A DNA stretch of 64,000 bases from JADHMP01 sp016779985 (lineage in GTDB: Bacteria; Bacteroidota; Bacteroidia; Flavobacteriales; Flavobacteriaceae): NCBI GenBank assembly GCA_016779985.1, contig JADHMP010000004.1:90193-154192 (forward strand). The letters run 5' to 3'. Positions 8,734 to 21,100 of this stretch are shown here, in pieces; the stretch's first letter is position 1, and each line of letters begins with the position of its first letter. A program made the position numbers and the translations under genes. The notes under the pieces are model-generated. The model was not told the origin of the DNA. It saw only the letters and a program-made list of their open reading frames with translations, and ran no database searches.

Positions 8734-9732
8734 TTAAAGTGAAACAACCCTATTTTCCTTCACTGATTGCTGGGCTGCCAAGGCAATATTGAGCGCTCTA
8801 AGCCCATCAATGGCTCCCACAGGTTGCGGTTTATTTTGCAATAAACAGTCTAAGAAAAGGTCCATTTCTCTTTGGTAGGAGGCTTCATACCGTTCAATAA
8901 AAAAGGATGGTGGGATTGCCTTGTGTTTTCCAGTAGCATCAGCAGTATAGGATTGATTGATACGCTGGTTATCCATGCCACATAAGCCTTTGCTCCCAAA
9001 AACTTCTATGCGTTGGTCATAACCATAGGCAGCGTGCCTACTATTATCAATAACAGCGATAGCACCATTTGCAAAAGTTAGGGTGGTCATAGCCGTATCA
9101 ATATCACCCAGTTTCTTTATTTCTGAGTCACCAAAAACGGTACCTGTGCTATACACCTGAACCACTTCTTGATTCATTAAATGACAGGTCATATCAAAAT
9201 CATGAATCGCCATATCTAAAAACAACCCTCCTGAGGTGGGTATATATGCTAGCGGTGGAGGAGCGGGGTCTCTACTAATCACTTTTATGATTTCGGGTGT
9301 GCCAATCTTACCTTCTACGATAGTGTTTTTTATATCTTCTACACTTGGGTCAAAGCGGCGGTTGAAGGCAAGAAAAAAAGGAACTTTTGTCTCTTCTAAG
9401 ACGCGCACAACTTCATCCACTTTCTCTCGATTTAAATCAATAGGTTTTTCAGCAAAAATTGCTTTTCCAGCTTTTGCGGCAAGAATAATCTGTTCTGCAT
9501 GAACAGCAGTTGGAGAGGCAATGATTATGGCATCAATAGCTGGATCTTCAATGAGTTCTTTATAGTGGTCATAAAAATGTGTAACCCCCTGTAATTGGGC
9601 CCAGGCTTTCGTGTTAGGATTGGTATGATAGGCTGCCTTGATACCCACAGGGGCACTATTTCTTTGAACATTTTGAGTATGAATTTTACCTATGCGACCC
9701 ATCCCTGAAATTCCCAATTGTATTTTTTTCAT
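8734..9732 (-). CDS. iolG: Inositol 2-dehydrogenase (Gfo/Idh/MocA family)
   Basis: A 332-residue NAD(P)-dependent oxidoreductase. The Rossmann motif GISGMGRIG begins at residue 8, the family Lys is in AEKP (Lys96), and the catalytic segment FLDMAIHDFDM supplies Asp173 and His177. The block AFNRRFDPS followed by SRDPAPPP and SGGLFLDM is typical of IolG, which oxidises myo-inositol to scyllo-inosose in the cytoplasm. It is first in an operon with the downstream symporter. Other iol genes are not in this window, so scyllo-inositol or another sugar substrate remains possible. Confidence 0.85.
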   Translation of the reverse strand: MKKIQLGISGMGRIGKIHTQNVQRNSAPVGIKAAYHTNPNTKAWAQLQGVTHFYDHYKELIEDPAIDAIIIASPTAVHAEQIILAAKAGKAIFAEKPIDLNREKVDEVVRVLEETKVPFFLAFNRRFDPSVEDIKNTIVEGKIGTPEIIKVISRDPAPPPLAYIPTSGGLFLDMAIHDFDMTCHLMNQEVVQVYSTGTVFGDSEIKKLGDIDTAMTTLTFANGAIAVIDNSRHAAYGYDQRIEVFGSKGLCGMDNQRINQSYTADATGKHKAIPPSFFIERYEASYQREMDLFLDCLLQNKPQPVGAIDGLRALNIALAAQQSVKENRVVSL

Positions 9733-9846
9733 TTTTATGGTTTTACACCTAATGTAATCATTTTTGGAGGAAGATTTTCAACCTATTTTAAGTGATTACC
9801 ATAAAGCAATTTATCTTTATACCCTATATTTTTTAGTTTTTGAGGT

Positions 9847-10974
9847 GTGATTAGAAAGTGTTTTTTTGTGATACTATTGTTCAGTTTTTTGTCTCAGTCA
9901 CAACAAAAGCAACTGCATTTTGATTTACGATACACGAGTGACTTTGCACGTAACTTCAGTGGGGGATTAAATAAAGGAAATCTTTATATAGGAATGGTTG
10001 AAGGGGAATTTGAATTGCATTCTGAAGCACTATCATTGTGGAAGGGAGGCACCTTTTTTTTACATGCTCTACATACGCACGGTGAATCTGTTTCAGCATT
10101 GGTTGGAGATTTACAAGGAGTCAATAACATAGAAGCGTTCTCTACCCTTCGCATCTATCAGTATGGCTATCGACATGAATTCAAAAAAGGATCTATCTCT
10201 TTGGGGCAAAATGATTTAAGTGCAGACTTTATCACTAGTGATTTGGCCTCGTTATTTATTCATAATTCCTTTGGTATTCAACCAGATGTTTCCTCAAATG
10301 TGCCCCTATCAATTTTTCCTGTCACTACCTTGTCCGTATGGGGGCAGTGGTCTTTGACTCAAAACTGGTCGTTTTCATCAGGAGTTTATAAAGGATACCC
10401 TGGAACTCAAAAAGAAAACCTGAATTCACTATCCTATAAATTTGACAAAGGGGAGGGCATATTTTGGGTTTCGGAGTTGCACTTTCAACCCCAAAAAGAA
10501 AATGAAATTTTTGGAACCTACAAAGTTGGATTTTGGAAACATACTGCAAAAAACCTAATCGTAGAAAGCCAAAAACCAGGAGGGATTTATTTCATTGCAG
10601 ACCAGACCCTTTCATTTGAGGAAGAAAACCCTGCCCAATGGGCTGCTTTCCTTCAACTAGGAGCAGCACAAAAAGCAGCTCAGACACTCACTTCTTATTG
10701 GGGTGTAGGTTTGATTTGTGAGGGGCTTCGGGCACCAGAAAAACAAGAGCGTTTTGGCGTAGCTTATGCTTCTGCCTCTTTGACTGATGCTTTTCGACGG
10801 GAGTTGGGACCTAACGCTCAGTCTAACGAAGATATTTTAGAATTGACTTATACCCGTTCTATGGGAAATTTTTTTTCAGTGCAACCCAATTTGCAATTCA
10901 TCTTCAACCCCAGTGGAGTGCCCAATAGCAAGAGTGCTTGGGTAGGTACCCTTAGATTTGTTTTTGAACTATAA
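9847..10974 (+). CDS. OprB-like carbohydrate-selective porin
   Basis: A 375-residue protein starting at a GTG that opens onto a signal peptide (FFVILLFSFLSQS). The mature part alternates polar and hydrophobic residues as in a 16-strand beta-barrel. It carries features of the OprB family: an early segment with NFSGGLNKG, GVYKGYPGT, a late YWGVG strand and a C-terminal LRFVFEL ending in an aromatic/hydrophobic pair. The family forms outer-membrane channels for glucose and other sugars. It is divergent from iolG with 114 bp between them, consistent with a shared sugar-uptake role. Confidence 0.82.
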   Translation: MIRKCFFVILLFSFLSQSQQKQLHFDLRYTSDFARNFSGGLNKGNLYIGMVEGEFELHSEALSLWKGGTFFLHALHTHGESVSALVGDLQGVNNIEAFSTLRIYQYGYRHEFKKGSISLGQNDLSADFITSDLASLFIHNSFGIQPDVSSNVPLSIFPVTTLSVWGQWSLTQNWSFSSGVYKGYPGTQKENLNSLSYKFDKGEGIFWVSELHFQPQKENEIFGTYKVGFWKHTAKNLIVESQKPGGIYFIADQTLSFEEENPAQWAAFLQLGAAQKAAQTLTSYWGVGLICEGLRAPEKQERFGVAYASASLTDAFRRELGPNAQSNEDILELTYTRSMGNFFSVQPNLQFIFNPSGVPNSKSAWVGTLRFVFEL

Positions 10975-11021
10975 TTAGTCCATTTTCATAGGCTCGCTAT
11001 TGAGTGATAAAAAAATTTATT

Positions 11022-12809
11022 TTAAACGTGTTCTTTTAGTGCATTGAATTCTAGCGCGACGTCAATAAGCGCTAAATGAGAATAAGCTTGTGGAAAATTG
11101 CCCAGCATCCTTTTGGATTTAAAATCTAAATCTTCGCTGAATAAGCCTAAATGATTGCTATAACCTAACAATTGTTCAAAGTATTTTTTCGCTTTTTTAT
11201 GCTCTCCAATTTTAATCAAACATCGAATAAACCAAAAGGTACAAACAGTAAAGGACGAAGAGGGCAAACCAAAGTCGTCTTCATTTTTATAGCGATAGAG
11301 TAGTCCTTCAAAAGACAATTCTTTTTCAATCGCTCGTACTGTTTTAATAAAACGGTCATCGCTAGGCGAAACGAATCCGTATTGTTCCATCAACAAAACA
11401 GAAGCATCTAGATTTTTAGTTCCATAGGCTTGTGTATAGGCTTGGACCTCTTCATTCCATGCGTGTCTGTGAATGTCATCGCGAATTTGTTCTGACAGGG
11501 TTAGCCATTTGTGGGCAATTTCATTTTTAGCTAAAAGTTTTGCAATTTTTATGGCTCGATCTACAGCCACCCAGCATAACAGTTTAGAAAAGGTAAAATG
11601 ACGGTCTTCTGATCGGAATTCCCAAATGCCTTTATCGGGCTCTTGCCAATGTGTTCTAACTACCCACACAATACTTTTCACTAAAGACCAAATTTCTTCT
11701 GCACGATCAAAATCTGATGGAAATTGCTCCATCTCAGCATGAATAGCATCCATAAGAATACCGTAAATATCATTTTGTTTTTGAGAGTAGGCAGCATTAC
11801 CAATGCGCACCGGTTTTGAATTTTCGTAGCCCGCAAGATGATCCAAAATTTCTTCGGTGAGGATTTTCTCACCACTTATACCGTACATAATCTGCAACTT
11901 TTCATCCTTGTCTGGAATCAGCTCAACGATATAATTGATAAAGTTTTTGACGATACGCTTGTGCCCCAATTTAGAGATCACCCGAATCACCATAGAAGCA
12001 TCTCTTATCCAACAAAAACGATAGTCCCAGTTACGCACTTCACCTATAGTTTCAGGGAGTGATGTAGTTACAGCAGCCAGTACAGCTCCTGTTTTATCAT
12101 ACGACATTAGCTTGAGCGTCATAGCGCTGCGCTGAATGGCCTCATTGTAATCGTTGAAATGGGGTGTTTTATCACACCAATTTAACCAATACACTTTGGT
12201 GCGTTCTAAATCTAAAAGACTCTGTGATAGGTTGGGTGCATTTAGTTTTTCATTGTAAGAGATAGTGAAAAAAAGATCATGCGTTAGAGAAAAGGTTTCG
12301 CTTTGTTGAATATTAGCTATTGGGCCATTCGTGTAGAGATATAAACTGTCGTGTTTGGGCTCAGTGACTACACTAACTATTCTGTTTTCTTTAGGATAAT
12401 TTTTAGTCTCTCCTTGAGCATATTCTAATCTTGGATCATAATGAAGACAAATTTCAGGTGCTCCCTTAATGACCCTAATCAATCGCACAACCTCTGGGGG
12501 AGCGTGAAAATCCCCTTTTTCATTTTGATAGCGCGGCATAAAATCTACAATTTCAAAAGAAGCGTCCTCATTTTCAAAAGCAGTCACTAGAATACAAGTT
12601 TGATTTAGATAAAATTGTTTTTTTGAAAATGAAGCTGCGGTAGTGACCCAAAAGCCACCTCCTTTTTCTTGATCTAAAATTTTTGCAAAAACGGAAGGGG
12701 AATCAAATTGAGGCAAACAGCACCAATCTATTGAAGTATCCTCATTTATAAGGGCTGCAGACTTACAATTCCCTATAATTCCGTAATTCAAGTTTTGAAC
12801 GCTAGCCAT
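11022..12809 (-). CDS. GH15 glucoamylase/trehalase-like hydrolase
   Basis: The 595-residue protein has the two-part structure of bacterial GH15 enzymes: an N-terminal beta-sandwich beginning NYGIIGNCKSAALI, and an (alpha/alpha)6 barrel with NWDYRFCWIRDAS at residues 260-272. The C-terminal SSSFTVCTFWFIRCLIK and NFPQAYSHLALIDVAL are also typical. GH15 members of this type hydrolyse alpha-glucosides, and several actinobacterial ones are trehalases. The gene is divergent from the OtsA-OtsB fusion with 60 bp between the starts, so trehalose is a reasonable substrate. No signal peptide is visible, so it should act in the cytoplasm. Confidence 0.88.
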   Translation of the reverse strand: MASVQNLNYGIIGNCKSAALINEDTSIDWCCLPQFDSPSVFAKILDQEKGGGFWVTTAASFSKKQFYLNQTCILVTAFENEDASFEIVDFMPRYQNEKGDFHAPPEVVRLIRVIKGAPEICLHYDPRLEYAQGETKNYPKENRIVSVVTEPKHDSLYLYTNGPIANIQQSETFSLTHDLFFTISYNEKLNAPNLSQSLLDLERTKVYWLNWCDKTPHFNDYNEAIQRSAMTLKLMSYDKTGAVLAAVTTSLPETIGEVRNWDYRFCWIRDASMVIRVISKLGHKRIVKNFINYIVELIPDKDEKLQIMYGISGEKILTEEILDHLAGYENSKPVRIGNAAYSQKQNDIYGILMDAIHAEMEQFPSDFDRAEEIWSLVKSIVWVVRTHWQEPDKGIWEFRSEDRHFTFSKLLCWVAVDRAIKIAKLLAKNEIAHKWLTLSEQIRDDIHRHAWNEEVQAYTQAYGTKNLDASVLLMEQYGFVSPSDDRFIKTVRAIEKELSFEGLLYRYKNEDDFGLPSSSFTVCTFWFIRCLIKIGEHKKAKKYFEQLLGYSNHLGLFSEDLDFKSKRMLGNFPQAYSHLALIDVALEFNALKEHV

Positions 12810-12826
12810 AAAATCAATGAAATAAA

Positions 12827-12834
12827 TATTTTTG
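12827..12834 (+). promoter_or_regulatory. Possible -7 element for otsAB fusion
   Basis: TATTTTTG fits the Bacteroidota -7 consensus TAnnTTTG and lies 36 bp before the OtsA-OtsB start in the short divergent spacer. No TTTG is found at the expected -33 position, so the call is weak. Confidence 0.3.
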
Positions 12835-12869
12835 GCTAAATTAACCTTATAAGCCTAAATTGAAAGCAG

Positions 12870-15068
12870 ATGGGAAAAAATATTATTGTTTCTAACCGTT
12901 TACCGGTTCAGACAAAAAAGGAAGAGGAAGTTTGGGTTTTTACACCAACGAGCGGGGGGTTAGCCACAGGTATGAAGTCTTTTCATCAAGAGGGTGATTC
13001 GCTGTGGGTGGGATGGCCAGGAATCAGTTCAGACAACCTAGATGAGGAGAGCCGAGAGCAGATTGACACTTGTTTGGAGAAAGATTCCTACAAAGCAGTT
13101 TACTTAAATGAGGAAGAATTAGAAAATTTTTATTTTGGACTCTCGAATAAATGTCTCTGGCCCTTATTCCATTATTTTGTTGAATATCATCAATTTGATA
13201 CTACTCAGTGGGAACATTATGTGGCCGTAAATCAAAAATTTGCAGATGCGGTTATTGCCAACTTAGAAGATGGTGACAAAGTTTGGATTCACGATTACCA
13301 ACTATTGCTTTGTCCTCAAATGATTAAGGCAGTAAAACCAGAAGTGACCATTGGTTTCTTTTTACATATTCCTTTCCCCTCATTTGAGATTTTTAGGATC
13401 TTTCCTGAGCGCGAAGCCTTATTGCAGGGTCTCTTAGGAGCTGATTTGATTGGTTTTCACACCTATGACTATGAACGTCACTTTCTTAGTTCAGTAAAAA
13501 GAATTTTACGTTTAGAAGTAAATTTCAATGTGATTTCTTATAAGGGTCGCGAAGTAACAGTCAATACTTTTCCGATGGGTATTGACTTTAAAAAATTTGA
13601 AACTGCCGCGCATAAGAATTTATCTTCTAAATCATCAGAAAGTTCAGAATTAAAACGTCAGATTGAGGCACACAAAACAGAAAGCCAAGGCAAGCTAATA
13701 TTATCTATTGATCGGTTGGATTATACTAAGGGAGTGGTGAATAGACTACGTGCCTTTGAATTATTTTTAGATCAAAATCCAGACTATCACGAAAAAGTTC
13801 GCCTAGTGATGTTAGCGGTTCCTTCAAGAGCCAGAGTGGTGCAATACAAAAAGCTAAAACGCGAAACAGATGAAGTGGTGGGGCGAATTAATGGAAAATT
13901 TGCTACCGTAAACTGGACACCCATCTGGTATTATTATCGTTCTATGGATTTTGAAAACCTCATTGATCTTTATTTAGCTGCAGATGTGGCTATGATCACA
14001 CCAGTTAGAGATGGGATGAATTTGGTTGCAAAAGAATATCTAGCCACGCGTATTGAAAATGATGGTGTACTTATATTGAGTGAACTGGCAGGGGCGGCGA
14101 AGGAGCTTCCTCAAGCCTTAATGGTCAATCCTTTTGACACCAACCAATTGGCAAAGAGTATCAAAACAGCCATAGAAATGCCCTTAAAAGAACAACAAGA
14201 ACGCAATAAAATTTCAAGAAAACGGATAAAACGCTATGATATAGAAAAATGGGCTTCCAGTTTTATGGAGGCACTAAATACGGCAGAAGACAATGCCTAT
14301 CCTCATGAAGTCCAACCGGTAATAAAATCGGTAGCTGACCAAATGAAAAAGGGCTATGATGCCGCTCAAAGAAAATTATTGTTGTTGGATTATGATGGTA
14401 CTTTAATTGGTTTTCACGATAATCCGCTTAAAGCAGTCCCTTCAGAAAATGTGCTAATATTACTTACCAAGTTATCACAAAAAGAGGGAACAGATGTGGT
14501 TATTATTAGTGGACGACCTCCTGAGTTTTTGGACCATCACTTCGCTCATTTAAACATCACTTTAGTTGCTGAACACGGGCATATGTCAAAAACTCCTGGA
14601 ATGTCTTGGGAAGAAAAAAAAGGAGCCAGCAATGGATGGATGCAACATCTGCTTCCTATTTTAGAGACTTTTACAGACAACACCCCAGGTACCTTCATCG
14701 AACAGAAAAAAAATTCTTTGGTGTGGCATTACAGAAAGGCTGATCCAGAGTTGGGCAATGCTAGAGCAGTAGAGTTAAAAACCGTTTTAACCAGTATGTT
14801 AACTAACGAACTGGCTCTTTTAGATGGTAATAAAGTCATTGAATTGGTAAGTGCAAATATCAATAAGGGTACAGTTGCCTTAGAACTCTTCAATGCAAAA
14901 AGGTATGACTTTATTTTAGCAGCAGGGGATGACGTAACGGATGAAAATATATTCTTGAACTTACCATCGACTTGTAACACCATTAAAATTGGTAAGAAAA
15001 AAACAGCGGCCTCTTACTATTTTGCTCACCACGATAAATTTTTAGATTTACTAGAAAGCTTTACCTAA
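12870..15068 (+). CDS. otsAB: Bifunctional trehalose-6-phosphate synthase / phosphatase
   Basis: A 732-residue fusion. Residues 1 to about 480 are a GT20 synthase: NRLPVQ at the start, PTSGGLATGM, WIHDYQLLL, GFFLHIPFPSFE, SIDRLDYTKGV and TPVRDGMNLVAKEY bind UDP-glucose and glucose-6-phosphate. Residues from about 500 are a HAD phosphatase: LLLLDYDGTL (nucleophile Asp and acid/base Asp), IISGRP, and AAGDDVTDENIF near the end. The enzyme makes trehalose-6-phosphate and dephosphorylates it, giving the compatible solute trehalose. With the divergent GH15 gene it forms a compact trehalose module. Fused OtsA-OtsB is common in Bacteroidota. Confidence 0.95.
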   Translation: MGKNIIVSNRLPVQTKKEEEVWVFTPTSGGLATGMKSFHQEGDSLWVGWPGISSDNLDEESREQIDTCLEKDSYKAVYLNEEELENFYFGLSNKCLWPLFHYFVEYHQFDTTQWEHYVAVNQKFADAVIANLEDGDKVWIHDYQLLLCPQMIKAVKPEVTIGFFLHIPFPSFEIFRIFPEREALLQGLLGADLIGFHTYDYERHFLSSVKRILRLEVNFNVISYKGREVTVNTFPMGIDFKKFETAAHKNLSSKSSESSELKRQIEAHKTESQGKLILSIDRLDYTKGVVNRLRAFELFLDQNPDYHEKVRLVMLAVPSRARVVQYKKLKRETDEVVGRINGKFATVNWTPIWYYYRSMDFENLIDLYLAADVAMITPVRDGMNLVAKEYLATRIENDGVLILSELAGAAKELPQALMVNPFDTNQLAKSIKTAIEMPLKEQQERNKISRKRIKRYDIEKWASSFMEALNTAEDNAYPHEVQPVIKSVADQMKKGYDAAQRKLLLLDYDGTLIGFHDNPLKAVPSENVLILLTKLSQKEGTDVVIISGRPPEFLDHHFAHLNITLVAEHGHMSKTPGMSWEEKKGASNGWMQHLLPILETFTDNTPGTFIEQKKNSLVWHYRKADPELGNARAVELKTVLTSMLTNELALLDGNKVIELVSANINKGTVALELFNAKRYDFILAAGDDVTDENIFLNLPSTCNTIKIGKKKTAASYYFAHHDKFLDLLESFT

Positions 15069-15162
15069 CAAGAAGACATTCAGACAATAAGCCTAAGCGC
15101 TAAAATGAGGTTTTTGGTATTAAATACTCATAAAGTAATTATATTTATAGTAAATAATTTAG

Positions 15163-18100
15163 TTGATAAAAAAAACCGTTGCATTTTTTGTCTTTTTTCT
15201 GGTTGCTTTTTGCTCAAGGGGTCAATTAAGTACCATTCATTATATCCCTCCAATAACCTCAAGTGATGATAATAGAAATGAATATCCTAATGAACAGTCG
15301 ATATTCATTTCAACCCCTTCTACAGCAAATATCAATTTTACTATTCAACCCGTTGGAGAGCCTACATCTAATTATATTACAGGCACGTTGAATAAGACCA
15401 ACCCTGTAGAATATGCCATTTCGGGAGGTAGGGATTCGCGTTTTCATGTTCGAAAAGGGTCTATTAGCACTGTTTTAAACAACATGGGTTTTATCATTCA
15501 AACTTCAGAGCCAAGCTATGTATCAGTCAGAATTAGAAGTGCTGACGAACTTCAAGCAGGGGCACTTGTCAGTAAAGGTTCTGTTGGTTTAGGAAAAGTT
15601 TTTCGTGCCGGAATGTTCACCAATGGTACAATTAATTCGCTTTCTACCATGATGAATTTTATATCAATCATGGCCACAAAAGACAATACAAATGTGACCT
15701 TTTCAGATATTCAAGCGGGTGTAAACCTGTATAACTTTTCTCAAAGACCCTTAACAGCTAATTACTCGACAACCATTAAGTTAGATAGAGGGGAAACTTA
15801 TGTTTTAGCTGCAGACATCATAGAAAACACTTCCTACCCAGCTGCTCTTGTTGGAGCTCTAATATCTTCCGATCAAGAAATTGCGGTAAACGTTGGCTCC
15901 ACCAATGGCACCTTTGATAACGGAACTCAAGGAGGGCGCGATTACGGAATAGATCAAATAGTGCCTATTGATAGGGTAGGCACAGAGTATATATTCTTGA
16001 AAGGAGATGGTTATGATGATATTGAAAATATTGTTATTGTTGTTCATGAAGACAATACAGCTATTTATATTAATGGAAATTCAACAGCAGTTGCCACCAA
16101 AAATGCTGGTGAATATCATTTAATTGAAGGAACTAACTATACCACAGATGAATCTTTATATGTTTCTACTTCAAAACCCGTTTATGCCTTTCAAGGCATC
16201 GGAGGAACAGGAAACTCTGCTAATCAAGCCCTTTTTTTTGTGCCTCCCCTATCTTGTAATGTCGCAGGAACGTTAGAAACAATTCCTAAAATAAATGAGG
16301 TTGGAAATGCAAATAATTTTACAGGAAAAGTATTTCTCTACACCAACAATGGAGCTACTGTAACCCTTACTGACGATGATAATACAAATGCTTCAATTTC
16401 AGGTGTTCTTGCTGGAGGGGTAAATGTTGACAGTAGGTCTATAACGGGCGCCAATTATATAGCCTATGAAATAACTAACTTGGATGGGGATGTTTCCTTT
16501 TTTTCAGATAAGGAACTATATGTAAATTATTTTAATATAAATGGAGCGGCAACCTCTGGAGGATTTTATGCGGGCTTTAATAGCGATCCTCAAGTTGACT
16601 TAGATCGACCCGATGTATCAGGGGATTTTTGTTTGCCTAATGTCCAACTTTTGGCAAGTGGTGTTCAAAATTTAGACAGCTTTTCGTGGTATTTTGATGC
16701 TCTATCAGGAGGAGGTTTTGTTTCATTAAACAATGCTAATAACCCCTTTTTGCCTTCTCTTCCAGGAAAGTATAAGTTAATTGGTCAAACACAATGCGGG
16801 TCCAATCCCATTCAATATTATGAATCGGACCCTGTAACTGTTTCTAATTGCCCACCAGATTTTGATAGCGACGGTGTGAATGATAATATAGATCTTGACA
16901 TCGACAATGACGGTATTTTAAATAATTATGAGTCTTTGGGGGAGGTGCTCATCAACGTATCGGATCCCTTAAACCCGAGCACTGCTCAAGGGGATTCATT
17001 TTCCACTACTTTTACTAGTACAGGGGCTTCAAGCCTTAGTGGAGACGGGATTGGAAATTTGACCTCAACTGTTGCTGTTGGAGCATCATCAAATATATTA
17101 CGGTATGCATTTGGATCTCCGCTGAACGTAGAATTATCACCGAGCCTTGGTGCCTCCAGAACAGTATTAGATGATGAAAGTTTTTCATTTCAAAGCTTAC
17201 CAACAAGTAAAACAATTACTCTACTAAATCCCGACAATCAATTACTAATTGACATTGATTTTGATGGTATTTTTGAATCTGGAATAACTGAATTTAGCGC
17301 CAATCAAATTTCATTTAAGTACAATTCAACACCCTCTGGCAATACACCCAGTACTTTTCATGCCGAACAAATAGAAAGTGTAGAATTTATTCATACCAAT
17401 AACAACACTACTCAAATTTCTAGTTTAGATATTAATATAAAATTATCTCATTATCAGAGAGATACAGATTTGAAGGGAGATGCAGACGCATATGATTTAG
17501 ACAGCGATGATGATGGATGTTATGATACACGAGAAGCAGGATTTTTGGATGAAGATTCAAATGGAATTTTGGGCTTAAATCCTGTTAGTGTAGATGCTAA
17601 TGGGAGAGTTACTGGGCAAGGTGGTTACACACGACCAGCAGATGGCAATTCAAACGGAGTAGATGATTTCCTTCAACAGGGTTCTATATTAAGCTTTACT
17701 GCCCAGCCCCAAGCCCAATCAGTTTGTATAAGTGAAACAGCACTTTTTTTCGTAGGGACCACTCCCACTTCTTCGTCATTTGTCTATCAATGGCAGCAAT
17801 TAGATGGATCAAATTGGAATGATTTATCAAATGGTGGCAGTTATACTGGAGCTACCTCTCAAGTGCTTTTCATCACTCCAACTGATCTAAGCCTACATCA
17901 AAAGCAATATCGTGTTAAGGTTTGGAGTACAGATTATATATGTCCTATAATTTCCAATCCAACGCAATTGTTTGTGGGTACACCAGCCCTCCTCTTGAGT
18001 GCATTAAATCTAATTGAAGGAGAATCGGGCACGGTCCAAACCATTCAGTTGAGTTTGGTTTCAACACCTACGTCTGATGTTGTTTTTAATTTATCTAATC

Positions 18101-21100
18101 CTGATCCGACAGAAGCCATTTTAAGCCCTAATAATTTAACCTTTACTCCTCTAAATTATAACACTCCTCAAGATATTTCAATTACTCCACAACAAGATTT
18201 TATTATAGATGGGGACATCACATTCACTGCAAGTTTGACTGTTGATGGAGTACTAACAACAAATTGTTATTCCACTCTTTCGGATGAGCTTATTACGATC
18301 ACTATCTTAGATGAAGATAGTGTTGGATTTTTCATTACCCCCCTAGATAATATTACTGATGAAAACGGAGATACGGGAAGTTTTTCAATTCAATTAACAG
18401 CAATTCCAACAGCATCCGTTACACTAGGGCTAAGTTCAAATGATGCTACTGAAGGGGCTGTTCAAAGTGAAGTTGTTTTTACTCCAGCCAATTGGAATAT
18501 TCCACAAACTATAGTTGTTACCGGGCAACCAGATCCAATCCCTATTCATGATGGGGCAATCAACTATTTTGTGATCACAGGAAATGTGAGTTCGACTGAT
18601 GTTAATTATAATGCGCTTGATGGATCTACTATACCAGACGTTCCTTTTACGAATCAAGACAATAACGCTCCTGGGATAGTCATTAATGTTGTGGGAGGAG
18701 ACACAACAACTAACGAATCTGGTGATACCATGATTGTTGAATTCACTTTGTTGTCACAGCCTTTGGGAGGGGCAGATGTTTCACTTCCATTAAGTTTGAG
18801 TGGTCCTACAGGAGAAGCTAGTTTAAGCACTTCTCTACTTGTTATCGAAAATGCAAACTGGAACGACCCTTCTCTCAATAGGGTCATCATCACTGGGCTA
18901 GATGACAATGTGAAAGATGGAGATATCCCAATGATATTAGTCACAGGAAACCCCCAGTCTTTAGACACACCCTATGATGATCTTGAGGATACTGATATAG
19001 CTAATGTAGCCTTTCAAAATTTAGACAATGATAATGCGGGATATTCATTAACCCCAATTTCAAATAATTTACTAGAAGAGGGAAATAGTGCCTATTTTTC
19101 AATTGTATTGGATGCAGCTCCTCTATCCACAGTCCGATTCACTATTACAGCCAACGATTCTTCAGAAGCAATATTAGCAGGAGGGTATGATCAAATCACA
19201 TTCTCGAGCTCTAATTGGAATGTACCTCAACGCGTTTATATAAACAGTGAAGACGATTTTGAAATTGACGGAGATCAAATTAGCATTATCAATGTTGCTG
19301 TTAATCCTTCTTCAGACTCTCTGTTTGCGTCACTTTCTGCTCAAAGTCTAGCTGTAATTACTGAAGATAATGATGCTGCAGGAGTCATTATTACACCTCG
19401 TGATCCACTAACAAGTGAAGACGGTGAAAAAGGATTTTTTGAAATTCAACTTAAAACGAAGCCTACTGCTCCCGTTTCTATATTTTTTGAAAGTTCAAAT
19501 AGTTTGGAAGCATCGGTAGAGACATCAGTCGTTTTTGACTCAACCAATTGGAATGTTCCACAAAAAATTGTAGTTGTTGGGCTTGATGACGATCCTCCCG
19601 TTGCAGATGGTGCTCAAAATTATACAATCAATATTATTCAACTCATTAGTATTGATTCATATTATAATGCATTAGCTATTGATCAACTCCCTACAGTTGC
19701 AATGATTAATCAAGATAATGACTCACCGGCTGTAATTTTAAAAGTATATGATGATGACTATGCCACTTCAGAGGCTCAAGATTCTATCCGAATAGGATTT
19801 AAATTAGTATCCAAGCCAACGTCAAATGTGACCGTTCCTCTTAGTTTAGGACTCCATCCTGACGAGATGACTTTGATGCAAAGTCAGATAATCATAACCC
19901 CCTCTGGATGGGATAACTTTGAAAGTAATACAGTATATCTTGTTGGAGTTGATGATCCACTAATCGACGGTGATCAAGAAGTATCATTTATTACTGGGGC
20001 ACCTAGTTCAAGTGATTCTTTTTATGCTAGTTTAACGGCAGATCAAATAGCAGATTTAACATTACAAAATTTAGATGATGATATTGCGGCTCTGGAAATT
20101 TCAGAACCTGAAGTTTTAAGTGAAGATCAAAACAACACTTCCATTACAGTTGCATTAGCCACTATCCCAAATGATAAAGTAGTTTTAATTATCGAAGTTT
20201 CAGACCCCACAGAAGTGCTCCTTTTGCAAACTCAATTGAATTTTGATGTTTCAGACTGGTTTGTGCCTCAAACATTAGCTCTTTTTGGTGTAGACGACCC
20301 CTATTTTGATGGAAACATCTCTTCCTATTTGAGTATTAGACCCTCTACAGAAACATTGGATACCAATTATTCAATGTTGCCAGAACAGCAAGTAGCTTTG
20401 CTCACCTTAGATAATGAAATAGACACTGATGATGATGGGGTGGAAGACACTAAAGACAATTGCCCAAACAGCATTAATCCTACTCAGGAGGATATGGATC
20501 AAGACGGGATTGGAGATCTTTGTGATGACGATATTGATGGGGATGGCGTTTTAAATAGTAAAGAAATTGATGACAATACTAATCCAAGAAACAATTGTAG
20601 TTTCTTAGAAGAAAGCATCACTTTACCCATTACAAGTCCAAAAGATTGTGACAATGACGGGGTTGCGAATGCCTTAGATTTAGACGACGATAATGACGGC
20701 ATATTAGACACACTTGAGTCAGATTTTGATTTTGACCAAGATGGTATTCCTAATAGTTTGGATCTTGATAGTGACAATGATGGATGTTTGGATGTCATAG
20801 AAGCAGGGTTTGATGATGCAGATGCAGATGGTGTTTTAGGGACTTCACCCATTCAAACAGATGGTGAAGGGTTGGTTGTGGGCCAAGGGGGATATGAACC
20901 CCCCATTGACATTAATAATAATGCGCGCTATGATTTTCTTGAAACGATAGAAACTCTTGAAATTCAATCGCCTTCTGAAAGGCAAGTTTCTTTTGAAAAG
21001 AATGTCCCTCTAGTGTTGAACTATTCACTACTAATTTCTAATAACATTGAGCTTGAATGGCAAAGTGATTTTGGAGAAAATAGTTGGAACAGTCTACAAG

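Noticed and set aside
7133..9732. Full inositol catabolic operon
   Set aside because: Only iolG and a symporter are present; iolE, iolD, iolC and iolB are not in this window.
20499..20852. Minus-strand 117-codon Ser/Pro-rich frame
   Set aside because: It is the shadow of the D-rich calcium repeats of the adhesin.
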